From NCBI GenBank assembly GCA_033675265.1, contig JAUJYZ010000293.1, positions 124,001-188,000 of the forward strand: 64,000 nt of DNA, written 5' to 3'. Source of the DNA: Actinostola sp. cb2023 (Eukaryota; Cnidaria; Anthozoa; Actiniaria; Actinostolidae). Numbering within the stretch: the first letter of the stretch is position 1; each line of letters begins with the position of its first letter. The position numbers and the translations under genes are program-made. Below the pieces are notes generated by a model, which was given only the letters and a program-made list of their open reading frames with translations, did not search any database and was not told the origin of the DNA. This document shows positions 43,619 through 55,015 of the stretch, piece after piece.

Positions 43619-46600
43619 TTAGATTATCTCATAGAAGACTTCAACATCATTAGGAGTAAACTTGAAGCTACCAGCCAAGAATAAGCAAGGTTGGCCTAGA
43701 AAACAGCCAGGGGGAGGTTGGTATGAAAAAGGATTTGTACATGAATACTTGTTACTAGCTGCATGGTTTGGGATATATATGTCATGTCCACCACCAAATA
43801 TTGGACCATATATGAAACCCCCACGAATAGCCTGGTGGTTGTCTTTTCCTGTCAGGTTCAGCTTGAGTGGTTGATAACCTTTGATGTTGTACAAAGAATA
43901 TAGAAACGAGCGGGATGACTGGGAAAATTGACCTCGGGCTGTGAAAAAAAATGTGAGGGAAAAAAACATCAAAAAATGCCCAAAACGTATGAAATCCTTA
44001 AACTAACCGGCAGATGTAGTTATCGTATAAACTAATGTACAATAAATATAGATTACTTACAATGCCAGGATACATCTGTGCATCCACCACTAACAGATAT
44101 AGCTATCGTATACTAATGTACAATCAATATAGATTACTTACTATGCCAGGATACATCTGTGCATCCACCACTAACAGATATAGCTATCATATAAACTAAT
44201 GTACAATAAAAATAGTTTAATTGCTATGCCAGGATACATCTGTGTATCCACCACTAACAGATATAACTATCGTATAAACTAATGTACAATCAATATAGAT
44301 TACTTACAATGCCAGGATACATCTGTGTATCCACCAAACACGAATTGACCCACACGAACTATCGTAACTGTGGGCCCTTTGCCATCGCATTGAGGATGGA
44401 ATGTCTTCTTAACATCCCATCCATCTATGGAGGCATGCCAGCATCTTACCCAGCGACTTGTGCTTGAACTTTGTAGAACAGGGGCTAAGTAACCAATCAG
44501 AGTCTGAAAATAGTTCGCGTTGCCGTATTGATCAAGTATTGTGGATTTCTCGAGTCCCCCTGGAAAACAATGAAGTTACAAACTTAATATACACGCTGAA
44601 TAATGATGAAGTAATAATATTGCATTTCCTCAGTTCTTCGAATTCGTTTGTTCACTCGTTTTTCTTTCTCTCTTTTGGATTTTGTCTTCTTTATTTACCT
44701 TCTTTCTATATCTACTCATTTTATTTCACTGATTAACTCCGAGCGAGCAAAACAGATACATACCCGCTGTGCATTTATTCCCGTTTCCTTGAAATCCAGC
44801 TTTGCACGTACAGACATGAGACCCTTGGATGTTGCTACAAACTGCATATTTATCTAAAACACACAAAAATAAGTTTGAGTGATGCAAACTGAGCCAGCGG
44901 GATGCGAAAGTGCTAAAGCTTTAATTGTATTTTCAAAATATTATATCAAGTCAATCGTTTGGAGTTCTAATAGGCTATAAGTAAAAATATAAACAGTATA
45001 TCAAATTTAAATAAAGAAAATGAATAAAACTATATCAAACAAATATTAGTCATATTAGAGTAAGTTATGTTTCTCGAGAAAATTTACTTTTGACTCGATA
45101 AAACAAGCTTTCGGACTACACGTCCATCATCAGTATAAATGGCAAAAAAACGAATCCGTTCATGATCCAAGCCTCCTTCCATTTCCTCTGAGACCATTTA
45201 TTTTCTCTGCAGATCAGACTTTCGTATCTTCCCATTCCACGTCGTGGTCGATTTTATATACGTGTTCGGCTAGCTCTGAGTTCTCTGTTTTTGCGTATCG
45301 CACGCTTCTATGATGTTCGCTTCTACGTGTTCTAAGCGGACGACCCGTTTCACCAATGTATTCTACACCACTTTCCTTGCATGGGATAGTATAGACAAGC
45401 CCTGTTTGATCCAAGGCTGTGATTGGGTCTTTACGTTTCATAGACACGCTGACCTTGTGTTTTTGCAGAACGGACAGTCTTCAACTTCTCTGATGTACCC
45501 TCATTGTACGGGATAACCGCTACACTTTTTTCAGCACTCCTTTCTCTTCTAGATTTTTCATGGGTGTCGTCAGTGGATGTTAAGCTATGATGCAATTTCT
45601 TATTTTATGTTCCTAAATAAGTTTAAGTTTTTGAGTTTATGTCTCCCCGATTAGTCTTGGCACTTGTGCCAAACTAGAAGTTTGAGACTTTAATAAAGTT
45701 ATTAGTCGGGCTTCCTGTGGAAGCTCCGACTCTAAAAATGAGCTCCGTTCTTCGTTGACCCCAAATGACTAATTGGGTTCTACAGCGCATGCACCTAGAC
45801 ATGAAGTCTGGCCAAGAAAGATTACAAAGCACAAACCAATCAGGGAAAGCACCGGAGGTCAAGGGGCCAAAATATAAGTCTTTTCTCGTCTAAATCTAAA
45901 TTTAGATTGAAACAGGACGCTCTAGTAGCGTGAAGTCGGGCTATTAACGTTTTTACTGATATACTGTAAAGTTCGCAGTACTGAAATTGCAAGGAAAGCA
46001 TGTTCTATCGAGCTCGAGTCATGCAACGACGAGCAACCAAAAACTGTTTCAATCGCACTGAAAATCGCACTATAAGATATCTATATTTAGTTCAAATAGG
46101 TTACATTTCATTTAGAAGCCCGACTTCACGCTAGAAGAGCGTCTAGTTATTACTATTATATAAGTTACTTATACTATAATTCATTAATAATTCATTAGGC
46201 AGCTGTCCAATCTGTGCTCAGTATTCTGGTCGCGTGGCTACCTTGTGGCTACCACGTGGCTACCACGTGGCTACCACGTGGCTACCATACAATTTCCAAG
46301 AAACTTAAAGCACGGGTAGGGCTTGAATAGTTGGCAGGGAATAGGTGGGGTTGATTAATTTCTGTGAATTGTTCATACATGTAAGTATGATACAGAATAG
46401 TAATAAAGCTTATTTGTATTCTGTATCTGATACCGAATACTAATAGACCTTATTAGTATTCTGTATCAGATACAGAATACTAATAAGCTTTATTACTATT
46501 CTGTATCGATCAATGCATAATATGAGAGGAACAATACATTATCCTAAAAGCTAATTAAGAAAAATACTGGTTAGATTTTGTTCCGCAGATTCTTTAATGT

Positions 46601-48013
46601 AACTCATTTCCTCTATTGGAGCTTTGTACCTTCACAGTTTTAACTTATACTTACTAATGCTACAATCATTGGATTTCTAGCTTTGTGCGGCAAAACAAAC
46701 TTTGAAAGACTCAAGATTACTTCAAATTAAAGATGACATATACCACAGTTCGCTAAATATTGAGTTACTTGCTACATTATTGTTTTCAAGAACCTCGGCT
46801 AGAAACATGGTAAAGTTATGTTGACCGAAGAACTTCATACGGAATTTATGTGTCAAAAGACAAGTCAATAGACTCTTTCCTTGCTACCTTGTGTTTACGA
46901 TACATCTGCCAGTCTTCAAAAATCTTTACACTCCACTTTAAAGTTTGGGCACATTCCCTCAACAAATGACTTTCTTGTGATGTACTGTTGGCAGTTTACA
47001 AAAATTACGAGCCATCGTTTCAAATGCCCGTCTTAGCTCTATGGCCTTCCTATAAGAACTGTTCTTGATTTGATTGAAAAGAATCAAAACTCCGTTCGCA
47101 TTTCATTCACAATTAAAGCCCCCCTTTGAAAACCAAATAAAAGTGTAAATGTATTCTAAATGAAAAAGCATTCATATTATATATGCCGTATTTGTTCTTT
47201 GTATATGTCTCAATGAGCAATCAACTCTATTCAAAAACTACCAAGTATGAAAAGGAATAAAACATTTATTAAACAATCGATATCTTAACTAAGCTATAAT
47301 ACGAAACTGCTTTCATTGTTCAGTGCGGTCAAGCAATGGGAATGAGAATTGAATGCTAAAAGAACAGTTATTATATTCTTTTCATCTCAATCAGATATTG
47401 ACTACAATTCTGGTTGAAACGCCTACCTGGTTCAAACAATGATTCAACAATATCATAAGTAATTTACAATATGAGTGACAATATTGTATCTTATTTACAA
47501 TTTCTCGCCTTCGGCTCGAGATTGTAAATAAGATACAACATTGCCACTCATATTTTAAATACCACTTGGATACCCATTACACTTCAAAGACTTGAAAATG
47601 TACTGTTCCTCTCTACTCTGGCTTTCCTGTCCGAGCTAATCTGCGCTGCCCTATTATATAGTGTTCTGGCAACAGAAGCTTTGTGTTGGATTTGGTGATT
47701 GGGTGAAGTGTAAATAACGGTCTGAGTGCGCTGGTTTCCTGTAAACCGATGTATGGATTGTTCTGTCAGCAGTGGGGTGTCCAGGGAAGGTATACCAGTT
47801 TCTCCATATCTTTCGATTGTAAACTGTATATGTTGGTTCTGCTATTCATTGTGTCCATGGAAGGTATATCAGTTTCTCCATATCTTTCGATTGTAAACTG
47901 CATGTTGGTTGTGCTGATTCAAGTGGTTGTGAAATAAAGGAATTTGTGATTTCTTGGCGTTAAAGCAATGGCTATAGAAAACTACGGTGACTCAGAAGGG
48001 ACAGCGTAAACAA

Positions 48014-48045
<32 letters not shown>

Positions 48046-50228
48046 CTTTCTTCTTTTGTTTGATTCTTCCTCGCGCGCTTTGTGTTTGCTCACGCATCCC
48101 GTTAGTTTTTTCAACGTTGTAATGACGCCTACATACACATTGTAACCCTGAAGATGAGCGCGTAGCTCGAAAGCTCGGTTTATATTTCAAAAATAAACTC
48201 AAGGTCGATGAAACAAGCTTTTACTTATTATGAACAATATTGTTGACTAAAATTAATCAATCTCACTGCAAAAAAATAGTTTTTCACTGCAAACTAAAAT
48301 ATTTGTCGCGCTGCAAACTATAAAAATGTCGCGCTGCAAACTATAAAAATGTCGCGCTGCAAACTATAAAGCTGTCGCGCTGCAAACTATAAAAATGTCG
48401 CGCTGCAAACAATAAAAATGTCGCGCTGCAAACTATAAAAATGTCGCGCTGCAAACAATCCACGCATGCGCATATGCAATATTGATCGCCGCTGACTTTT
48501 TCGCTTTGCCGGCTCCCCGATGTAGAATCCTTCTCCCCGGTCTTTTTACCCAAAGTGAAAATAAACGTTACATTTCTGATTTATCGTTAAAACGAGCCTT
48601 GAAAATGTTGTCTTCCTAACTAGATGCTTTTTGGAATAATTTCTCAAGTAAATTGTCTGTCGAAGAAAATGCTGTAGGCGTTCCTCGCTTTACACACAGG
48701 TAGCCCATTTCAGTCAAGCGCCAAATACGGTCATCAAGACCGTAGTTTGAAGCGCGACATTTTTATATAGTTTGCAGCGCGACATTTTTATAGTTTGCAG
48801 CGCGATATTTTTATTGTTTGCAGCGCGACATTTATAGTTTGTATCGCGACATTTTTATAGTTTGCAGCGCGACATTTTTATAGTTTGCAGCGCGACATTT
48901 GTATAGTTTGCAGCGCGACATTTATAGTTTGCATCGCGACATTTTTATAGTTTGCAGCGCGACAAATATTTTAGTTTGCAGTGAGATTGATTAATTTTAG
49001 TCAATAATATTGTTTCTTACGCTGTCCCTTCTGGGCCACCGTAGAAAATAAACAGCTGACGTACTGCAATATAATCAATTCTAATCTACCGAATTTCAGA
49101 TCGAACTGATATCGATCACCGTTGTCATGCCAGCTGGACTATACTCACTACATTCATCATGCTACACTCTACATTCACTACATTTCTGTAGAAATGCGCA
49201 TAGAGAAGTATAAATCCATACATTTTTGCCAGGATTAGTTATAGTTAGTGTTAATTAGTTTAATTATACTTTTTGCACTTTGTTATTACAGCACTAAATT
49301 AGCAGCTTTTAAAGAAAACTTTGACTTTTCTAATATAATTTTTTCATTTTTAAAACGATTAAGAAAAACTTATTATTAAACATTAATTGCATGTGTATTG
49401 GCTATACATATTTGAAGTTGATTAGCTGTTTTACATTCAAAAATCGAATACACTAAGTTTTATTTTTAGTGGTGTCCCTAAAATACTTTTGTGCAATGAA
49501 AACAAAACATACTTCACTTGCTTTTATATTCATTATTATCAATAAAAATTATAAAAAATATGAACTTTTAAGAAAAAGCTTTCAAAACTGTTTACATACC
49601 CACTACCATTTCACAGTGATCTCCAAAAAAGTTATTCGGACATTTGCAGGTGTAGGTGTCGTCAGCGTAGACTGGAATGCAAACTCCGCTGTTCTTGCAT
49701 TGTTTGGACAAACATTTGGTCTGGATTTTTAAGAAAACAATAATGTAAAAAGAAGCTACGATTACCAGACGAGTTGTTGCACTTGTAATCAGGAAAAGAC
49801 AATGAATGAACAAGTAATTTCAAAGTGAACAACTGTAAACAAACCTGGAAGGCAAAGTGGTGGAAGTTGTCATTGCTTGTTTGTTTACTGGGCGTATCGT
49901 GCACTGTTGTGTCAAGCAATTCACACTTGTAGTGTCCATTGGAATCAGGAAGCTTTGCCACATTTAAAGACAGGCAATTGAGATCTGCAATACAACGTAA
50001 CAGGCAAGCCTCTTTCTTTTTGAGCTGCAAGACTTTGAACGCTGTGACGCTTAAATACTTATTCTGAAGTTTGACAAAATTGGCCAAAGTAAGTCCCGTT
50101 TTTGTATCGCGCACGAGTGAAGTGTTGGCTGCACTGTATTTGATGACATCTAGATTATCACATTTGGTTTGAATGGAATAACATGAAAGTATCCAAACCA
50201 AGGAAGCCAAGGTTGGGAAGAGATCCAT
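43619..50228 (-). CDS. Secreted PAN-EGF-EGF-TLDc protein gene (five exons seen, one missing)
   Basis: Exons on the minus strand: 50228-49845, 49720-49607, 44853-44764, 44559-44308, 43938-43619. Exon 1 has a signal peptide (MDLFPTLASLVWILSCYS) and a PAN/apple-like domain (CLLRCIADLNCLSLNV...CELL). Exon 2 is one six-Cys EGF domain (CPNNFFGDHC end). Exon 3 holds cysteines 3-6 of a second EGF (CTCKAGFQGNGNKC). Exons 4 and 5 form a TLDc domain (RCWHASIDGWD, VGQFVFGGYTDVSW, then FLYSLYN, FGGGHDIYI and PNDVEVFY before the stop). All visible splice sites are GT-AG, and phases agree for exons 3-4-5. Exon 2 ends in phase 0 but exon 3 needs one base before it, so an exon with the first two EGF cysteines is missing, lost or unrecognised in the repeat-filled intron. 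TLDc domains are linked to oxidative-stress and V-ATPase biology inside cells; a secreted form probably has another, unknown role. Confidence 0.8.
44045..44307 (-). repeat. About 82-bp minisatellite copying an exon end with its splice donor
   Basis: Three extra units (near 44051, 44132, 44214) precede the true exon 4 border at 44308. Each contains, on the minus strand, GGATACACAGATGTATCCTG or a close form, then GGCAT and, in two of the three, a donor-like GTAAGT, then about 50 bp of intron. An acceptor-like TCTGTTAG precedes each copied piece. Confidence 0.85.
45130..45600 (-). pseudogene. Penelope-like element: GIY-YIG endonuclease fragment and 3' end
   Basis: The minus-strand frame 45447-45214 shows GLVYTIPCKESGVEYIGETG, then RPLRTRRSEHHRS and AEHVYKIDHDVEW: the GIY-YIG domain of Penelope-like retroelements (catalytic Arg and Glu-region kept). 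A frameshift near 45455 links it to upstream coding (AVIPYNEGTSEKL). A stop after DTKV and a 3' region with GATGATGGACGTGTAGTCCG match the usual end of such elements. It lies inside the large intron of the TLDc gene. Confidence 0.75.
45600..45706 (+). mobile_element. LINE 3'-tail fragment
   Basis: TGTCTCCCCGATTAG, a GGCACTTGTGCC inner palindrome and AATAAAGTTATTA resemble the tail of the LINE at 35044-35585. Confidence 0.45.
45708..46150. mobile_element. MITE-like repeat (GTCGGGCTTC ends)
   Basis: GTCGGGCTTC at 45708 pairs with GAAGCCCGAC near 46115. An inner block GACGCTCTAGTAGCGTGAAG at 45920 pairs with 46120-46147. About 150 bp (45810-45975) recurs at 61540-61680 inside another element. 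Confidence 0.55.
46228..46287 (+). repeat. 11-bp tandem repeat (GTGGCTACCAC)
   Basis: Four to five units; junctions create CACGTG palindromes. Confidence 0.8.
46300..47480. repeat. 1.2-kb repeat, inverted copy of 59790-62340 without insertions
   Basis: Reverse complement matches 59790-60877, then 62245-62349, then 63363-63409. It keeps the palindrome GATACAGAATA...TATTCTGTATC (46388-46510). It acts as the unfilled relative of two insertion sites. Confidence 0.85.
47465..47565. repeat. Hairpin with CGCCTTCGGCTCG apex
   Basis: ATTGTATCTTATTTACAATT pairs with the mirror; the apex reads CTCGCCTTCGGCTCGAG. Upstream ACAATATGAGTG and downstream CACTCATATT continue the stem. Confidence 0.7.
47570..47970. 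other. No gene; 80-bp local duplication
   Basis: TATACCAGTTTCTCCATATC with following TTTCGATTGTAAACTG occurs at 47790 and 47867. No coding feature. Confidence 0.45.
47978..49043. mobile_element. TIR element with TGTCGCGCTGCAAACTATAA tandem arms
   Basis: Ends CTACGGTGACTCAGAAGGGA and the mirror TCCCTTCTGGGCCACCGTAG are inverted repeats. Subterminal arms are tandem arrays of a 25-27-bp unit with GTCGCGCTGCAAACTATAAA (48300-48460 and inverted 48745-48985). Flanks share AAAA only. It lies in the TLDc gene intron. Confidence 0.7.
48080..48235 (+). mobile_element. Penelope-like 3'-end remnant
   Basis: AACCCTGAAGATGAGCGCGT followed by AGCTCGAAAGCTCG and a TTTCAAAAATAAACTC stretch resembles the 3' end typical of Penelope-like elements. 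It sits next to an ATT microsatellite inside the element at 47978-49043. Confidence 0.45.
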
Positions 50229-50288
50229 CCCCAAGCAGCTGTGGCAGAGTCTGCAGGCTTAGTTCTATTGACTTGACAATTTTAACAC

Positions 50289-50296
50289 ATTTTATA
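50289..50296 (-). promoter_or_regulatory. TATA box of the TLDc gene
   Basis: TATAAAAT on the minus strand about 60 bp upstream of the ATG at 50228; a start site near 50260 would leave a leader of about 30 bp. Confidence 0.45.
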
Positions 50297-50299
50297 AAG

Positions 50300-51060
50300 A
50301 TGTATAATTAAAAACAGTAAATGACATGCGCAATACACAACTCCGCATAGTAGTGTTCAGTAATCATTAACAACTGTTAGAAGCCGCTGTTGGTATTGAT
50401 AAATATAGTAATTGTATCATATATCTATAATCCCATACAAGCACCTATGGTATTATTTTCATTTTTTTTTCAAACTAGACTCTGTCCAAATTAAATATTT
50501 TAATCTAAAAATAATAATAATAATAAAAAAATAAACAATTAAATTAAGTTAAATTAAATTAAAATGTGGATAGTTTTCGTATGGACTTTTCAGAAATGAT
50601 ATAATTAACAAACAATTGAGACTCAGAAATGATATAATTAACAAGTAACAGGACTACATGCCTGTCCAAAATGGAAATAATTGGATGAAAAAAATTCCGA
50701 GGACTGCCAAATTTGGACGAGGCGATAGACCAGTCAGAGGAATGTTATAACCTATGACAAATTTGCACTATAGAGAAGTGCAAATAAATGTTTTCATAGT
50801 AACCGAATTTCCTCTCATCCAAAACATTCAAAATCATATGATTTCCCTTTAATAATATTCATGAAAAAAAGAAAGAAATATATGGAGTATTTCACTGAAA
50901 AATACCAAAATTCTGAAGAAAACAAACACAGCACGAGCTCGATGGCGTGATGATGGCGTCAGTAGTGCAACAGAATCTTCAACTTTCTTGTAATCTCAAC
51001 AACATTTTTTAGTCAAATCGTATGAGATACTCGTGCAATTAAAACGATATTCAACAGACA
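50300..51060. other. No gene; low-complexity and short duplications
   Basis: TTAAA-rich DNA. CAGAAATGATATAATTAACA occurs twice near 50590-50642. The stretch at 50905-50970 resembles the AAATACTGAAGAAAACAAAC part of the repeat at 14070-14199. Confidence 0.45.
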
Positions 51061-51069
51061 CAATAATTC

Positions 51070-51881
51070 TAGCCTGCGTAGCCAGGCTCTCTGGGGCAGG
51101 GAAAGGAGGGGGAGGGGGATATGGGTCTGGGGACGAGGAGGGGAGCGAAGAGGGAGGATTGAGGAGAAGGGAATGGAATGAGAGCCTGCAAGCAAGGTCG
51201 GGTATTTTAGATAACCGCCTACTTTTAAACAACGCGAGATCGAATTTCACCAACCAATCAAATTGCGCCGGAAATGAGAGAGATTACAAGGTCAAGGGAC
51301 AATTCACGCGCAGAACCCCACAACAATAGTAAATACTGGACAAAAATCCAAACTAAAACGCAACGAATTTTCTTTGGGGTCGGTTAAAGTCAAGAAGTAA
51401 TAATTTACACGTTATTTGAGTTCAAATAAAGGTGTCTATCTATCTATCTATAAAGCCGTAACTCACGTTCAAGGACTAAACCACGATACAAGCCAAACGG
51501 TTGAAGATATTCAGCTGAGCCGTTCCGCCGATTGGGCAAGTCAGCAGCAAGGTATTACGGCTTGATCTTGCTCTTGTTTTAATTGAACTTCTCTAATAAA
51601 TTACATTCTTGACTTCACGCATCCACTATAAAATACCAAAAGGATTGGCTTGGTCTGGGATGTGTTAGAATCTGTCTGTTAATCACATGTCACTTTGGTC
51701 AATTTAGACCAATAGAAATTCGCGGCCTCTGGCGGCCGCGAGTTATCTAAAATACCCGGCCTTGCTTGCAGGCTCTCATTCCCTTCCCTTCTCCCCAATC
51801 CCCCTCTTCGCTCCCCTCCTCGTCCCCAGACCCATCTCCCCCTCCCTTTCCCTGCCCCAGAGAGCCTGGCTAGGCAGGCTA
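51070..51881. mobile_element. Mutator-like element, TAGCCTGCGTAGCC termini, 9-bp TSD
   Basis: Arms of about 150 bp pair across the element; CAATAATTC lies at 51061-51069 and 51882-51890. G/A-rich left arm and C/T-rich right arm as in 30059-31063. The interior has no supported gene; short frames in the arms are repeat by-products. Confidence 0.85.
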
Positions 51882-51890
51882 CAATAATTC

Positions 51891-52770
51891 AGGAATTTAT
51901 TTTCCTGATAGATCCACCTGTTCAAAGAGTGCATAGCGTAAATAGCATAAATCAACTTATCTACTAGATCTAGATATACAACTGATTATTATACTACTAT
52001 TACGTAATTTTTCCTTATAAGGTCAAGAGAACTCGAAAAATATGGTGCCGTATTACCATAGTTCTAAAAGCCGTATTACCATAGTAATACCATAAATTTA
52101 CTCAAAAACGAAAAAAAAAATTTCGTTCAAAGTCGGTACTTGGAAAAATACGTTCGCAACTCGTAAAATATCAGCCAGTATTACGGGAAAAACCCCAAAT
52201 AAGATATAATTATACATTTTCATTTAGTGCGCGGTACGGCTGGAGTCGTGCCGTATTTTGAAGAGATGTAGGCAGTTGTACTGCATACTAAAATGTATAA
52301 TAAGTTATAAGAAAGAGGAGTTTTAACAATTTTAATAATTTCATTTAATTTGAATAATGTAATAATTTTTATAATAATTTTAATTATTATAATTTTTATA
52401 ATTATATTTAATAGTTTTATTAAAATATGGATATTTGTACAGTACTAATTTATGTACTTTTATAGTTGGCCGGGTCAGCAGTTAGTGCTGTCTACAACTA
52501 GAATAACCTGAGTCCAAAATGAATATTAAGGATATGAGTGAACGACGTTTCGTTTTCATCTTGACAACATCTAAATTCCCATGATTCTCAGCGATCGCAC
52601 CTTTGTGATACGCGCAGGTAATTGAATATAGAGTGGAAGACTGGGTTCGAATCGTAACCGCAAAGCATTTATGGATTGTTTGGATAGACAGGTCCGCCAT
52701 ATTGAATGTACTGTTAGGAAGTGCTTATTTGCAGAACTTACCAAATAAGGATTTATAGTACTAGTCACAT
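51891..52770. other. No gene recognised
   Basis: Very AT-rich around 52300-52450. A 40-bp stretch near 52640-52680 (AACCGCAAAGCATTTATGGA) pairs loosely with 53125-53165 across the LTR-like segment. Confidence 0.4.
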
Positions 52771-52774
52771 TTTA

Positions 52775-53041
52775 TGTATGTATCGGGACGATCTTATCCA
52801 GTTAGTACATCTAATGCCACACCCTGTAAACACTCGAACTCAAATCTGGACAAACACTTGATCGTGAGAGTTCTCACAATAAGCGTGAGAATTCTCACAG
52901 GACCATCAAGTATAAATAGGGTGCCAGTTCGATATACTAGTTAGAAAGAGTTGGAGTTGGAGTTTGTGTAGAGTGAAGCTCAAGAATAAAAGTCATAGTC
53001 CCCCAAGACAGAGACTCACCACTTCTTCGAGGTCCGTAACA
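52775..53041 (+). mobile_element. Probable LTR of a retrotransposon, partial element
   Basis: Starts TGTATGTATC and ends CGTAACA; inside are TATAAATAGG at 52911 and AATAAA at 52985 in promoter-then-polyA order. TGGTGGAGATC at 53045 sits where a primer-binding site would be. No gag/pol follows and no second LTR was seen, so it is a broken copy. Confidence 0.45.
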
Positions 53042-53342
53042 AAGTGGTGGAGATCTCGATCATTTCAACTGCTGTGTTCCTGGTTGAACCAACATGCCAT
53101 CTTTAACAGAGCACGCCATGTAAGTAGAATCCATAGATGCTTTGCAGTCGCTATTCGCACCACTCATTAAAGGCGAATAGCACTAACTTGACTACCTTAA
53201 CGATCTCCGTTTTCCAATTTACTTGAACACTGTTTCGCACTGGTTTCTTTCGCTCCACTGCTGTGACATGTATTAGGGTAAGATATCAAACTTATGTCCT
53301 GCATCATTGAACATTTGCTCCTGTTGTCGTTGGGATCCAGTA

Positions 53343-53782
53343 TCACGCAGATAACGTTTTTGTTAATGCGCTTGCGCAACATGATTGAATTACAAAGGTG
53401 TTTTGTTTAATAAAGCACGTTTGAGGCCCGATTGATCCAGCAATTTGTTCTGTGGCCGCTAAATTAAATAAAGCAGATTCGTACGTGACTGGTTTATCAT
53501 TTCTCAATTCATCTTTTTCCTTTGACAATGTGTAAATCAGGTAGCTAAAATATAAAAGAGGATGGTAAGCTGCATATGTTTCCTCAACAGGGGAAAATAT
53601 ATCACAAATTCGAACTTACTTATTGAACTTGTGTGTAAATATTGGAAATTGCCTTCAAAAAGCGTCCTTTCCGAGCAATAATTTTTTTTGCGAATTCGCC
53701 TATGTAGCTTCTACATACAGACCGGGATACAGAGCACCAATATGATGTTCACGATTACCATAAAAAGAGTTTTAGATTTCAT
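53343..53782 (-). CDS. Small two-exon membrane-anchored protein (gene model)
   Basis: Exon 1 is 53782-53715 (ATG at 53782), exon 2 is 53544-53343, both minus strand; donor TGTAT|GTAGAAG and acceptor TATTTTAG|CTACC keep the frame. The hydrophobic run starts in exon 1 (MKSKTLFMVIVNIILVLCIP) and continues across the junction to YLIYTLSKEKDEL, giving one membrane span followed by a soluble part with ALFNLAATEQIAGSIG. This continuity supports the splice. The product is 89 residues with a late Cys pair; family unknown. After its stop, another frame (to 53197) looks coding, so a frameshift may have shortened it. Confidence 0.4.
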
Positions 53783-53819
53783 TTTGCCGCAGCTTAATGA
53801 AGTTCAATATACATGTATT

Positions 53820-54008
53820 TTATATCAAAATGCGCGTAAAATTACAGAGTATAATATTAGAATCTAGCGGTAGGGTTTTGATTGACACAATTCCCAAGCG
53901 ATTCAGAGGGATTTTGTGTGCAGCGTATATCACGCTCTCCCATATCTCTTCAGATATTTCATGAGTTCGATCGATTTTGAAGAAACGAGAAATGCCGCGG
54001 TCAAACAT
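53820..54008 (-). CDS. Small open frame upstream of the membrane-protein model
   Basis: Sixty-two codons from ATG 54008 (MFDRGISRFFKIDRTHEISE at the start) to a TAA at 53820, about 40 bp upstream of the next ATG. Codon composition looks more gene-like than the surroundings, but no domain or splice site decides. Confidence 0.22.
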   Translation of the reverse strand: MFDRGISRFFKIDRTHEISEEIWESVIYAAHKIPLNRLGIVSIKTLPLDSNIILCNFTRILI

Positions 54009-54480
54009 ATTTATTTTTGCTTAATTTCCAGCGTATTATTTACTTACATATTCGTCTTTTATATTTTGCTGGTAGGTTTTTGTTTTTTATTGTAACAATG
54101 CAGTAAAAAGCAAAACATGTATCAAATTCAGTGCTGTTTTTATTGATAGACCGCCGTCGCCTCATCTTCATATGTGAAGCAATGACCTTTTTTGTATAAC
54201 ATAAGTTTGATATGTAACTTATTTAACAAAAAACGATACAAACAAAAATAAATGACTGTATATATAATATTATACATGTATGTGTGAGAACTGCATGTTA
54301 TTACAAAATGGGTCTTAGTCAACAAGACCCCTTTTGAGAACACAGACCTCATATATAGCTAAGTACAAGAAATATATTCGAAAAGTCAAATATCTTTGGT
54401 CTGCCCATAAAGCCCTAATTGTTTTTGATAAATTATAATTACATCATGGGCTCCTGTATCAGCTGCTCATTGCTAGTGAG

Positions 54481-54530
54481 TTATTATTATTATTATTATT
54501 ATTATTTATTATTATTATTATTTATTATCC
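54481..54530 (+). repeat. ATT microsatellite
   Basis: TTATTATTATT units in two runs; similar runs occur at 55145-55250. Confidence 0.85.
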
Positions 54531-54710
54531 AACTAGCTATACATAGACGAGTAAAAATATCGCGCGAGTAGGACTGGAGCGAGTAAAAATATCCAGCGAT
54601 ATTTTTAATTATTCTATTTCGCGCGCGCTTTTATATAAATATCCTTCACGGGAGGAGTGTTTTTTTTTCGCATCACAAAAGGGTTGGATAATAAATAACT
54701 TATTTAACAT

Positions 54711-54834
54711 TTTAGTGTGTAGTAAGGCTGGACATTTTTACTCGTCTTTGTATTTTGTCTCGCCCTACGGGATCGACAAAATACTGCAGACTCGTACAAA
54801 TATCCAGCCGTACTACACACTAAATTTTCAAATA
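54711..54834. mobile_element. 124-bp palindromic MITE, TTAGTGTGTAGTA ends
   Basis: Arms TTAGTGTGTAGTAAGGCTGG and the mirror pair around CGCCCTACGGGATCG. Upstream 54545-54640 contains a related half (GAGTAAAAATATC). Confidence 0.65.
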
Positions 54835-54889
54835 AGGTATATTTATTATTCAGTTTATTAGAAGAGGTAATCATACGGTTTCGAGTTCA

Positions 54890-55015
54890 ATTTGGAAATA
54901 ATTTAATAAGTGTGTTTTTCAAAGAGTATCAAAATTGCCTAAGCCCGTAGGGCAAGTTGACCTCTTTGATAAACACACGAGTGCAAATTATTCCAAATTG
55001 AACGAGAAATGGTAT
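54890..55015. mobile_element. Palindromic MITE, TTCAATTTGGAAATAATTT ends
   Basis: TTCAATTTGGAAATAATTTA pairs with AAATTATTCCAAATTGAAC; the apex reads AAGCCCGTAGGGCAAG. Confidence 0.65.

Noticed and set aside
48341..48553. Minus-strand frame with repeated FIVCSATFLLFAARHFY-like peptides
   Set aside because: Reading of the GTCGCGCTGCAAACTATAAA tandem arm.
50996..51329. Pro-rich or Gly-rich frames on both strands
   Set aside because: They lie in the G/A-rich arm of a Mutator-like element and are mirrored in the other arm.
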